From: Setophaga petechia
Taxonomy: Eukaryota > Chordata > Aves > Passeriformes > Parulidae
Reading direction: 5' to 3'
Assembly: GCA_024362935.1 (NCBI GenBank)
Contig: JANCRA010000167.1
Location: forward strand, 1-64,000
Length of the DNA stretch: 64,000 bases
Numbering within the stretch: position 1 is the first letter of the stretch; every line of letters begins with the position of its first letter. Positions 1 through 12,200 of this stretch are shown here, piece after piece. The notes below the pieces were generated by a model. It was not told the origin of the DNA and made no database searches. It saw only the letters and a list, made by a program, of their open reading frames with translations. Position numbers and translations under genes: made by a program.

Positions 1-759
1 TGATCTTCAGTCTTGAGGCCCCAGATGATGTTCCCAGCAGTGCCATTGCATTCCTTCCAGTAATAACACTGACATGGCATCAACAGTGTATTTACTCCAT
101 TTTATATAATAAAAGAAATACCTTGAAGCAGAATGTCATCTTCAGTAATCAAGGATGTAGATTTTCCTTCTTAGTGGTGCTGACAGTCATTCCTGATTTT
201 TCTAAATTGCTTATGAGAGGTTCATACAGGAACTTACCTGGACTGGGAGAAAATGTTTAATATGGATGTATGCTGGTGAGCTGTTATTAATTGATTATTT
301 TCTACTAGATGTGCTGGTAAATAGATTGAAGCTTGTTATGACTTGAGTATGCATGTTTGTATATCTGATTACACAGAACCTGGAAGGTTTTAGCAATAAA
401 TCAAAGCTACAGATTATTGTTAATTTAAAGAAAAAAATGGGCACTGTCTCGAGGCAAATCAAGTTTTGCAAACCTAGACCTTTGGCACACATGAGGACAG
501 TTATTTATCAATATCCTGTATTTCCACAGGTTTTTGTGTTATCCATGTAGTTTTTAGACTTTGGGAGTAGCATTGTTCTGATCCAGAAATTGAGTGTGCA
601 AGGCTGTTTCCTTTAGTTTGATTTATTTCATTTGTATATTGCTGTCATGCCAGATTTTGTGGTTCCATATGTTTGTGTCCTCTCAGCTGTTTTGACTCCT
701 AGTGGATTTTCTTCTATTTTAATGCCTAATCCAAGGAATTAAGACTGGCAATTTCTCTT

Positions 760-850
760 TGTACTGGGATATATTTGATATATTTGTACATAGGTTGTCT
801 GATTGTTAGTTCCAGTTTTGATCATGGATTTTTGGAAGAGCCAGTCCTTC
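760..850. repeat. Dispersed repeat, copy 1
   Basis: The stretch from gtactgggatatattt through gattgttagttcc to gatcatgga and tttttggaagagcc recurs with substitutions at 7820-7905 in the same orientation. Weaker similarity continues to the right (cattatatttt near 1147 and near 8075). Family not identified. Confidence 0.7.
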
Positions 851-2029
851 TCTATTACATGGGCATAGCCATCATCCAGAATGAACAGGCAGAGTAGTTG
901 TTAAATACTGTTACTATCAGTGCTGATATACAAACATGAAAGAATCCAGATTTGTTTTCAGGGCTCATCTTCATTTGGCAGAGCAGCAATCTAAGGGAGA
1001 GATAAAGAGAACATTTAAAATGTTGCTGTGATGCTTGAGGTGTCATCTGTGTTGTGGGGAAATTGTGTTTATTTTCACACTTTCTCTTTCTAGGAAAAAC
1101 AATCCTGTTTGGAAATACCTCAATTTTCCTTAAATATTATTTTAAATGCCATTATATTTTCATTGTAATAAATAACAGTCAGTAGTGGTGCTTTGCTTAG
1201 CTGTAGGTTTCTGTTCCACTAGATCAAGTTTGAGGCATAAAATTCTCTTGTCAAAAGAAAGACCTGTGGGCACTTTTTGATCTCTTTTTATCTCTTGCTT
1301 TTGTCATTTCAGTGTTACAGACCCTTCTTTATGCAGATTGTGAATGAGAGGTTACTATAATGACACATACTAGAAAATAAATGCAACAGAAAGTCCTTGT
1401 GATGTGTTAAAGAATGGAAATGGCTGGTGGAAGGTCCTGTTTCAGCCTTCCTGCTGGTACTTCTATCTGGAAGCAATCTAATTAAAAATGACTTATGCTT
1501 TAAGTCATTTGTAGGCATGGAACTGTGAATGTATGATCTCTGTAACTGCTTACCTGAAATCTCTATTTATGGAAATTTACTTGGCTAAAGATCCAAGTTC
1601 CTCTGTTCTTACCCTTTAAAGTTTTGCCCATGGGCCAGCCAAATTTATTTGTTTAAATAATAGAAATAACTCAAAAATAGCATTACATTGGGATTTTTTA
1701 TCCCTGATCAAAACTGTTGAGTAAGATGAGGAGTAAGGTTTGGGAGTTCCTGGTGGGTGAGCTGATATTTGAATCAAGGAGCAAAGTGCATTGTGTCAGA
1801 TAAGATCCTGTGACATGTACTGGTTAGAGTTGCCTTGTTTCTCACCACACAGACACTGCAGGGAGGTGGAAATTCACCTTTCAGGGTGATCCCCCTTCTT
1901 TGGGATGACAGTGCAGGCCCTGCTCTGCCCTGCCAGCTTCAGCTGCCTTTTGTGTCTAGCAGAAGTAGCTCTGTCAGCATTTTAAATGGAGGATTTCCTG
2001 TTCTCTTCTGGCTAGATTAGAGTTGTAGA

Positions 2030-2176
2030 AGTATATTTCATGTATTTCACTTGTAAGAAGATTTTATTATTATTTAAATGTAGACTTCATGTAATTCACT
2101 TGTAAGAAGGTTTTATTATTATTTAAATGTAGACTTCATGTAATTCACTTGTAAGAAGGTTTTATTATTGTTTAGA
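2030..2176. repeat. Three-copy 49-bp tandem repeat
   Basis: The unit tcatgtaattcacttgtaag plus a TTTTATTATT tail is repeated three times with a period of 49 bp; the last two copies are nearly identical. Confidence 0.92.
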
Positions 2177-3116
2177 TGTGGGTGTGTGTGTTTAGTGACA
2201 AAAGCTTCAGTACATTTATTTATTCCAGTAGTACTTTTCTATTTTGTACACAGAAGAGAGGATGTATATGTGTGTGTGTGAAAGTAAATATGTGTAAATA
2301 TACAGAAGAATAAATGTATATATACAGAAGAATAAATGTATTTGGATTCAAGAGCCAGATATTTATAGGGAAGGAAACTTTCTCCTCTAAGACATATTTT
2401 ATCTTTTTGAGAAAGATACACGTGAGGTGTTGGTTTTAATGTTTTCAAGTGCTGTATGTATCCCTGCTAGGTGTCAAATTTTATTTCCCAACCTCAAATG
2501 TGTGAGGTTAAGACTGTATTTCAGTGTGGTTACAGATCTGAGAATGCCAGGCCATGCCAGGTTGGTTACAGGAACAGACTGTGTCTGTAGCCTTGCCTGT
2601 TTTGTGTTTGTGGGTCCTGCACTGAGGTGCACACACACCTTGGGGTCTGCTTTGCATTTGCAAATTCATTGTGGAGTGAGTCTGGGTAAAAGCATCTACC
2701 TGTGACAGCAGGAGCTGTGTGTCAGACACCTCGTGGGAGAAGGCATTTGGCTTCTCAGCACTAATTGGAATAATTGATCCTTGTAAGTCTTGCCCATATG
2801 GGGCATGTGTGCACTATGTGGCTTTGGATATAATTAATGTACTCTTTAATTTGCTCCTGAAGCATAAGATGATTATCTTAATGTGAGTTTTTCAGTATGT
2901 ATCTTGTATTTCAAAAGAAATACAAGAATTTAGGTTTGTCATGGCAAGCTCCAGTTCACCTGGCAAGGATCATTTGTTCCATGTATGAATACCTTTGCTG
3001 CTCTCTCTTTGTGTGTGTTATGCAGAGCTCAAGTTTCTATTTCTGATGTACTTTCTTTCTCCTCCTTTTCCAGGTGAAGCAGGAGCCACAGAAGAAACAC
3101 CTTGGGGTTTGCAATC

Positions 3117-3230
3117 ATGCCATTCCCCTTTGGCAAGTCCCACAAGTCTCCTGCAGACATAGTGAAAAACCTGAAGGAGAGCATGGCAGTTCTAGAAAAA
3201 CAAGACATCTCTGACAAAAAGGCAGAAAAG
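3117..3230 (+). CDS. CAB39: CAB39 first coding exon (residues 1-38)
   Basis: The exon begins at 3074 after a pyrimidine-rich acceptor and carries 43 nt of 5'UTR before ATG 3117. It encodes the N-terminal 38 residues ending ISDKKAEK. Donor gtacag starts at 3231, phase 0. Confidence 0.97.
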
Positions 3231-6200
3231 GTACAGTTGTGATGTTCCAGTTGCCAAACTGTATTTGAAAGTGGGGGAAGGGGGATTTACAGCTGTTGAA
3301 ACTGAAACAGTTAGGAATTATTTTGGTGGTTTATACTGTGATAAAGGGTAATTGATGTACCTTTGGACAGGTGTGTGTCCTGTTGGCTGGTTGGCTTACA
3401 CCACTGGCAGCTGATAATGACATTTAAAACGATTTGGCCCTGTTGCATTCTTTTAATGAACAGCTCACAGCTGTACAGTGTTCTGGTCTTGTGACCACCA
3501 CAGTGCCTTCACTACTGCACAAGTAGTTCTGTCTCTGCTTGTCCATGCAAATCTTCACAGAGCAGAGTGTCTCTTACTGAAGCTGAAGAACTTTGTGTCT
3601 TCATGGACAGAGAATCTATTTTGGCTTTCCTGCCTCTTCTTCAGCCCACAGTAAGATGTGAGAAGTTCCTGTGCTAGTGCAGTTTCCTTTTCATGGGTGT
3701 CTTGTACTTCAGGCTGTGTACCTGTCCCCAGTCATTTCCTTCTCAACTGGCACTCTGGCTTTTACAGCTTTACAGGAACTGACCTCAGAGTTCAGCCTGA
3801 GTGCAGCTTCATCCCACCTGGTGAATTGTGTGGCAGAGGTTGAGATGAGCACCTTCCTTGGGGCCTCTCCCTGCATTATTTAACTGTTGTGTGCCACTCT
3901 TGGCATCCACTGAGTCCCATATTGGAGTTAGTCACAATCTTTTCATGTTCACCTATATTTTTAAGCAGAGTGTGGCCAGCTCTTCTACATTCAGTTTCAC
4001 CTAGATTTGGCTCTACTACTTCTAAGGGTCCTAATTAAATTGCCATCTTAGTTCTGCCATTCTTAAATTATTAGCATCTTCTACCCCTTTGCCACCATGT
4101 GATGTGCTCCAGGTGTCTTGCAGTGTACCACAGTAGTTTGCTCTGATGCTTTTTCTCTCCCATTGTACAGAAAAATGTTACATTCTGTTCTACAGGCTTG
4201 TGTGAAGGCTGGAAGGTTTTCATTTGCTGCTGCTCTTCTTCTATCTCTAAAAGAGCCTTCTGTCAGGAGAGCAGGGATAGGTGCATTCTCATGAGAGTTG
4301 ACATTGCCTCCTTTATCTTGGCCCTATTATTAGTTCCTGGAGATGTGGCCTGGTCTTAAAATCTGTGTTCTTTTGTGTCCTCTTTTTGCTGGGACCCCTA
4401 ATGGGGATCAGACCAGCTCATGCCATGGAGTGTGGCTGTGTCCTGCAGCACGTGCCTGTGTTCTGATGCTGCAGCTGGAGGTGGGTGTTACCTTTTCTTC
4501 TTGCTGGCCTTTGGTCCCACACCTCCATCTTTTTGAAAGGCCTCATTTCTGTGGGGCTGCTCTCTGACAAGAAGTAATACAGCCTGTGGAGTGGTTTTTC
4601 CTGTGTCAGACAGAAGGTAACACGTTGTGCCTGAAGAACAAAGGCAGCCCACATTCACTGGGTTAAATGTGAGGAGGGTTAAATCCTGACATCCAGGGCA
4701 GTGAGCCTGGGTATGGTGCTGCTGTTCACAGAGGAGCTGGTGAATCCCAGCACCCACACCACCAGTGCCCACATCTCCATGCAGAGATTCATCAGGAAGT
4801 GTTTGTTTCCTTGGCAAGCCAAGACTTCAGGAAGGTGACTCTGGTTGTGACTCTAGCTCAGGAGGTTTGTTGGTTTGGTGGAGAAAGTTCTGCAATGTCT
4901 GATGGACCAGTCATCAGATGTTTGAGGGCACAGCTCTGTGAGCAGACACCCTGAATTTGTGCCCTCTTCCTGTCCAGTCTGTAGAAATGGCTGGAGTGAA
5001 TTTGGAGTTAAAGGACAGTGGCCTTTATTAGAAAAGAACAAGCATTTCTTTCTGCCCATGTCTCAGTATTTAGACATCTTTTTCATTACCCCTTTTATTA
5101 TGATGATCCTTTCTGCTGTGTAACTTTTTGGCCTCCTTTGGAGAAGAATTCTGTGCTGGTGGCAGGGTGAGTTCTGGGGCTAGTAGTGGGACAGAAATAG
5201 AAAAACTCACTCTCCATGAAGCACAAAAATTGCTAAAAGGGGAGAAGGATGCAGAAGTTGTTCTTGTTTTTATAACTTCACTTTTTTAGTGATGGGATGT
5301 GTATAAAATACAGTGTGTCTCACTAATTTTTTCATTATTGCTGTTTGATCCAGGGGTGTGCTTTTGCAGCTTGTCACATATCAATGGTGCAATTTCAGTG
5401 CTGGGTCAGCATGCTAAATACCCAGTATTGGTTATAAAAATCCCTATTTGGGTTAAGGGACTACCTACTTTTCTTACACACTTTCATTTCTTATACTGAG
5501 TTTGCTACTACATGGAGAATGCTCTTTGACAATTTTGTTGCACAATTGGAAATACAGATTTATAAGAAAATTAGGCAAATGATTTTCCCTGGAAGTTGTA
5601 AGTGTAATTATGCTTGAACAGAATTCCTCATTTTTTTTCAGTGCTTAGGCTGAAATTTACAACCATTAATGTTTTTTGAGTGGAAACAAAAAATCAAAAG
5701 AAGGTAATAAAGATGTTTAAATCTTGGACAGTGTGTGTTCCTGTCCATTCTTTATAATAAAAATTGAAGATATTCTTCAAAGTAAAAGATATAAAACAAT
5801 GTTATGTCTTGTTCAATTGTGAAACATTTTGCCCTGTAACACTGGAAAATTTGTTTTATAATCAAAAATCTGAAATTCAAGTGTATCTTAGTTACATGTT
5901 AATCCACCTTTTGAGCTCTGTGAAGACTGGAGAAAAATTAACCAGGTAGTTCTCCAGGCCATTTGAAATGTCTTTAATCATGTGGTGCTGGTTTAGGAGC
6001 TGGGCTGTGGCTCACTTGTCCCTCCTCCCTCTGTGCCACAGCTCTGGGGCTTGCTGCTGCACTGCTGTGCTTAGCACAGAGCTTGTTTCTGTCAGTGTTT
6101 GGGAAGGGAAATGAGATGTTAAGTGTTTTAGAACTGCAAAGTGTTCATCATTTATGCTGTTTGTTCTCCATTGCCTGTGCTCTCTCAGAAAGGGGGCCTA

Positions 6201-9200
6201 AAGGGAAGGGAAAGGAAACCTCCTTTCCCATAAGCAGGACCTACCCTTGATCTGCTCCATCAGTCTTTATTCAATCTCTTCCTCCTCTTTGGCTGATACC
6301 AGCATTTTTCTCATACTCCACTTCCCTTGGTGTGTGGCACACATTTACTGTGCTGCAGGTAAATATTTACTCATGCAATCAGGTTGTTCTTCCCTGCCCT
6401 GTGACCTTGGCTTGCCCTGTCCCACAGCTCCCTTTGGGGCCCTGCTGTGATCCCAGGCAGGCTGCTGTGGGTGTTCTCTCTCCTGGATGTCACAAGGCAC
6501 GTTATAAAAGTGAAATGTAAAGCAAGGAAAATCAAGAAAGTATTTACTTCTCTATGTTTATGAAAGACAGGAAGATGCTATTCAAAACCAGCAGCACCAC
6601 GAGCTGCTTGGCTCAGCTGTGCCAGGGTGATGCTGTGCCATGCTGCCAGAGGTCAGATTTCATTCAGGGAGTTAATGCTGTCATTCACAAAGCAGTAAAA
6701 TCCTGGATTTGTTACGCATGTGTGTACAATTAATCTGTGCTTGAAAGAAGGCTAAAGGTGAAGTCATGTGCCTGGCCTGCAGTGTGGGGCTGGGACTTGA
6801 GGGGTAAAGCTGAGCCTGCTTTAGGAAGTGGCAGGTGACACAACATGCTTCTCTTCTAATTGAACTTTTCTGTGCTGTCTCCATGCTAAATGATCACTGG
6901 AAAATCATACAATAATTTTTGGCCTTTAGATGTGCTACTGCACTGATGTGGTTACTGATACATTTATGGAATTGTATGTTTTTGTAAGCATTTTGAAATC
7001 CAGCCAATTTAAGTAGTTATTGAAATAATGCTTTTTAGTTGTGATAGATACTGCTTTAGACTACTGAAATTATTCACCCAGTACAGGTTTCAAAGCTATA
7101 TCTGGTTTATCTTTTTGATGGATGTTTTCATTAATGGTGCAGTTTCTGGAACTGCATTATCCATGGGTAGAGAACCCCCAGGCACTGGGGTTCCATGGGC
7201 CTGCAGACTGCCAGACTCTCTGGAAATATTTCAGGACTGGCCATGTCTTTTTTATCTTTTTCTACTGTTCACAAACCCCAAACAATCCAGCTGTACAACT
7301 CTAGATAATCTAGAGTATTTGGGGTTGGCACTGCTTACCATTTAAGGAAATACTCAATTTTAGAGTATTTCACTGATCTTTCCAGAGACTGCAATAAACC
7401 ATAGCTATAAAGACGTGCAGCTGTTCTGGTGTAACAGTCATGTGTGTGACTTCATGGTGTCTGCTTTTATTTTTGAATAGCATCTTCCTGTCCTTCATAA
7501 ACACAGAGAAGTAAATACTTTCTTTACTTTCCTTGCTTTACATTTCACTTTTATAATGTGCCTTGTCCTCAGATGGTATTGATTTTCTGGCACCATTAAA
7601 TTTCAAATATGACTTGCCATGAAAATTTTCTCTAAAATTCAGATTGCTCCTAATCACTGTTAAGAGCATATACAGATGTTAATACTTAAAAAATAAACAT
7701 TTTAACATATAAAATATATAGTGTTTTATATATACTTACATAAAATATATACTTGCACTCTATAAAATATATAGAGAGTCTAGGTATTCTGTATATATAA
7801 TACACCCTAGTCATATATTGTACTGGGTATATTTTACATACTTGTACATATGTTGTGTGATTGTTAGCTCCACTTGTGATCATGGGTTTTTGGATGAACC
7901 TCATTGTGTATTTTGATCTTTCTGTCTAGAGTTTTTTCCCCTCTTAAAAGAGAGCAGTGCATTAGGCAATTTAGATCTCAGTATCTTAGAAAATCTTGCA
8001 AGCAATGCTAGCCAAGCTTCTCTTATCTTTCTTGAGGTTTTTGACTTAGCTCTTCACATCAATATTTAACATACCATTATATTTTTCAGTGTAACTGTCT
8101 AAATTCCATTCTGCATCTGAAATGGCAAAAATAGGTCTGCACATCTTGTATTTGGAATATGTCCGAGAGTTCATGGAATATACAAGAGTAAGGAGGTTGT
8201 AGAAGTTTGTCAGAGTTTATTTGTAGTCCTTTTGATGCTGAATTTTGGAATAGAGGAACTATAAGGATGTTATATTTGATGGAAGTGTAGTGCATTGATA
8301 GACATTGGTTACTGATACAATACTTCCAGAAAACCTCAGTTTCCAGAAGATCCCCAGAAATGGAGCTGTAGTGCTGCAAGGCAAGTGCTTTGTGTGGTGG
8401 TCAGACCCTGGCACAGGCTGCCTGGGGAGGTGCTGGGTGCAGTGTCCATCCATGGAGCCTTTGGGAGCCTGGCTGCCCACAGCCTGGCCAGCTTGGCAGC
8501 ACTGAGCTGGCCCTGCCTGGGCATCCTGATGGCCTCCTGAGGTACCAGCTGAGGACAAGCCACCCTATAACAGTGAAATGCAAAGCAAGGAAAATAAAGT
8601 ATTTACTTCTCTGTGTTTATGAAGGACAGGAAAATACTATTCAAAAATAAAACTCACACACATGACTGTTACACCAGAATAGCTGCACATCTTTATAGCT
8701 ATGGTTTATTGCAGTCTCTGGAAAGATCAGTGAAATACCCTAAAATTGAGTATTTCCTTAAATGGTAAGCAGTGCCAACCCCAAATACTCTATCTAGAGT
8801 TGTACAGCTGGATTGTTTGGGGTTTGTGAACAGTAGAAAAAGATAAAGAAGACATGGCTAGTCCTGAAATATTTCCAGAGAGCCTGGCAGTCTGCAGGCC
8901 CATGGAACCCCAGTGCCTGGGGGTTCTCTACCCATGGATAATGCAGTTCCAGAAACTGCACCATTAATGAAAACATCCATCAAAAAGATACACCAGATAC
9001 AGCTCTGAACCTGTGCTGGGTGAATAATTTCAATAATCTAAAGCAGTCCCTTCCAGCCTGAGCTGTGCTGCTGCTGAGGGATGTGGTTTGGTGGCAGCCT
9101 TGAGCTTGAGGGTCTTTCCCAGCCTCAGTGGTTTGTGTCTGTAACTGCTGCTTCCCACTAAAGCTCCATGCCAAGCCAGTTCCAGTGAAACACCTGCAGT

Positions 9201-12200
9201 GGTCTTGGCAGCTGTGAGGAGCACTGAAGTCCTCCTGCCTCCACTGAAGTTCTCAAACTGCATGTTCATGCTGGGCTAGAAGGCTTTTTGGTGTTACAAA
9301 CCCTCAGTGTTTGGAGACACTGCATTATTTGCTGCCTGGTTTGCTGGCATTTCCATTGCTGCTGTTTGTCTTGGGCTGGTGCTGAGGGAGAGCCCTCAAG
9401 TGCAGTTGTTGAAGTTTGGGCTTGGGAGGCTTGTCCTCTTCCCTGGGGTTTTGGTAGGACAAATTCTCCACTGGCCTTCTTAATGACAGGCCTGCCCTCG
9501 ATACTACAAACATTTCAGCTGAAATAGGAGTTCCTTGAGCTGCCTTTGTTCCTCTTTCATTTGCTTTCTACATTAGTGTGCAGGAACAGCCTTTGCTTCC
9601 TGTTCCCTTGGTAGCCATCCATCAAAGATATCTCTTCATATCTCCATGTCTGACAAATGTTCCTGTTCTTCTACAAAAGAGCTGTTTCCTCTGAATTTCA
9701 GAGAGCAATTGTGTGGTGTAATCCTGCTCCAGCATGGGGAACTGGTGTTCCCATTTCACCTCCTCAGGAGCTGCTGTGAATCCAAGTGGCCTTACTGAGC
9801 ACCTGCTTCTTGCTGTCTGCCCAAGAGTGCACAGAAAATCCCTTGGGATTTCAATTGAGGAGGAGACAACTGGGACTAGGAACTGAAGTAACAGGAAGAG
9901 GGAGGCAGCAGGGAGTGGAAAGTTGTGGAGGAGCTAAAAATGATACAGAGCCTCCTTAAAGGTCATGGAATCCTTGCTTGCATACCTAGCAAAGCTGGAA
10001 TGGCTTTAGCTTGAATAGTGCATGGGTCATGCTGATCCTAAGCCTCCCTGGATAAAAAGCACAAATGAGGAATCTTTTTACACAGTCTTTTTAAGACTGG
10101 CAGTGTCCAGGAAGTGGTAATTTTTTCACTTTATTAATTTTCTGTAAGCTGTCAATCATGAATACTTTACATTAAAGTGTATGCATACTTTGTTGGCAGG
10201 TTCATCTAATTACTAAAAATCAGTGCACTTACAAACCATTCAGACTTTTTAGGCATGTGAAGAACCATTATAATTAAACCAGCTATTTATGGTGATCATT
10301 TTCAGCATTTTGCCCCCAAGCTCAGTAAACATATACATTGAAAGGAGTAGTTCTTCTTTTGGTCCAATACAACTGTGTTTTAAGATTCAGAAGTGGGTGT
10401 TTAGAAGTATTCTTGTTGATTTATATATTTTTTTTAGTTTTACTTGTGAGATAACTGTGTTTCCACAGCTAAATGCTGCTCCAGTTCATCCTGGCAGCTT
10501 AGGAATTCCTCACAAGTGACAGGTCAGACCTGTCTGGCTTCTGTAAAGTGGGCTTCAAGCAGGGAAGGGTTTTAGACCTTTAATTGTGTCCTTTTGAGTG
10601 TATCTCTTTCTGGGTCTGTTGGCCAGGTTGTTCTTGTGTGCTGAGATAACTTGAAAGTTAAAGTTGGTTCTCCTTGAGGTTTTGTTTGTTGGAAAGACTT
10701 CCCCCACAGTAACTGGAATGGGAGCCTGGTATTTGGCAAAACCAAATCTACAGGAGGAGTCTGTTTGGTGTCTCTGGACAGGTCCCTGGGCACAGGCATG
10801 AGGCTCCATGTCATGATTTCCAGTCTGATCCTACACAACTGTTTTACAGAATGGAAATTTTGTTAGGTTCTTTTCATCCTGTTGCTGTTCTTTAGGGGAT
10901 TTTTGAATGGGAAGTTAAAAGGGAGTAAAAAGGAAGAGATTTTTACCTTTGGTAACTAAATTGTGTATGGCTTGCCTCTGCTTTGTATTGTTTGGTTTGT
11001 TTTTTGTTTTTTTTTTAAATACCAGTCTCATAACAGTCCTTTTTGCAGAAAGAATATCTATTGTTTTTTTAGCAGATTGTCATTTCCTGATTATTCCTCC
11101 CCCCCAATGGAAGTTTGCAGATGTTAAGAATAAAGGAGTGTGCAGTCAGAAAGACAAATGGCATTGTTCTCTAACTGTATTGTTTTCCCATTTTCTTTAG
11201 GCGACAGAGGAGGTCTCAAAAAACCTTGTTGCCATGAAAGAAATCTTGTATGGCACAAATGAAAAGGAACCCCAAACAGAAGCTGTGGCACAGCTTGCTC
11301 AGGAGCTGTACAACAGTGGTCTCCTTAGTACCCTAGTAGCTGACTTGCAGCTCATTGATTTTGAGGTAAGAAAGGAGGTTTGACATTTCTTACATGCTGT
11401 ATGTTCAAATAAACACATCTGAATTCCTTCCATTTCAATGGTTAAGATGGTTCAGTCTTCAGCTTTTAGTTTGTGGTTATGACACATTCATTAAAAGAGA
11501 CTGAGCAACTATGGAACATGAAATCTGTGAATTTAGACATATAAACAGCACAGATTTGAAGCAGATAAACCTCCAGTCTGGTGGTATAGTTCATAATTAT
11601 GGAATAATTCTGAATTGTTGTGTACACAGAAGGGTTAAACTCTTAGTAGTAACCCTGTAGTTAACACAAGCCATAACACTGCAAGATGTATCTCTGTGTT
11701 CATCTTGCTACATCAAATTAGTAGGAAAAGTAATAGAATTATTGTAACATTTATAAGAAGTTTAAATTCATAATTTAAAGCTGTTCTATTAATAGTCCAT
11801 TATTTCTCTCTCTTTTTAGAAACAAGTGATGCAATCTTTTTGGTTTCCTTGTCTTTTTTCCTGTTTATTGAAAAAAACAAACACAAGTTTTTATTGATCA
11901 ATTAAAAATAGCAATACTTACCTTTAAATATAAATACTCTCCACAAGCCTCTGTGGCTTTTGTCACCACATCCCATGGAATAATTTAGCACCATGGAGAA
12001 AAATCCTATTTAGCTATGAGATGTTGCAGTACAATGGGATTTTTCTCTTTTCCCTGAGGACTCACAAGAGGCGTGTGGTTGTCTAGGAAAGGAGCCAAAT
12101 CCATGCATCTCACTCCACAGCCTCAACCATAAAGATCATCCCACTTAAGATTGCTTAAAAATGGGATTGTTCATAAACAAGTTGCTGACAATACAAACAG

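Larger units (their letters stand above)
1..3073 (+). other. CAB39: CAB39 intron 1 (3' part)
   Basis: Sequence up to the cag acceptor at 3071-3073. It is AT-rich and has no CpG island, so the non-coding first exon and promoter are probably upstream of the window. It contains one copy of a dispersed repeat (about 760-850), a 49-bp tandem triplication (2030-2176) and a short TG-rich tract near 2262-2280. I see no exon or RNA gene. Intron identity is inferred from the known CAB39 exon layout. Confidence 0.8.
3231..11200 (+). other. CAB39: CAB39 intron 2 (8.0 kb)
   Basis: The longest CAB39 intron in the window. Between 6.49 and 9.05 kb it carries a large inverted repeat with about 500-bp arms and a third partial copy. 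It also has a CR1-like scrap near 8405-8480 and a second copy of the dispersed repeat seen in intron 1 (7820-7905). The region 7686-7800 is a low-complexity TA-rich tract. The rest shows no recognisable feature. Confidence 0.85.
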
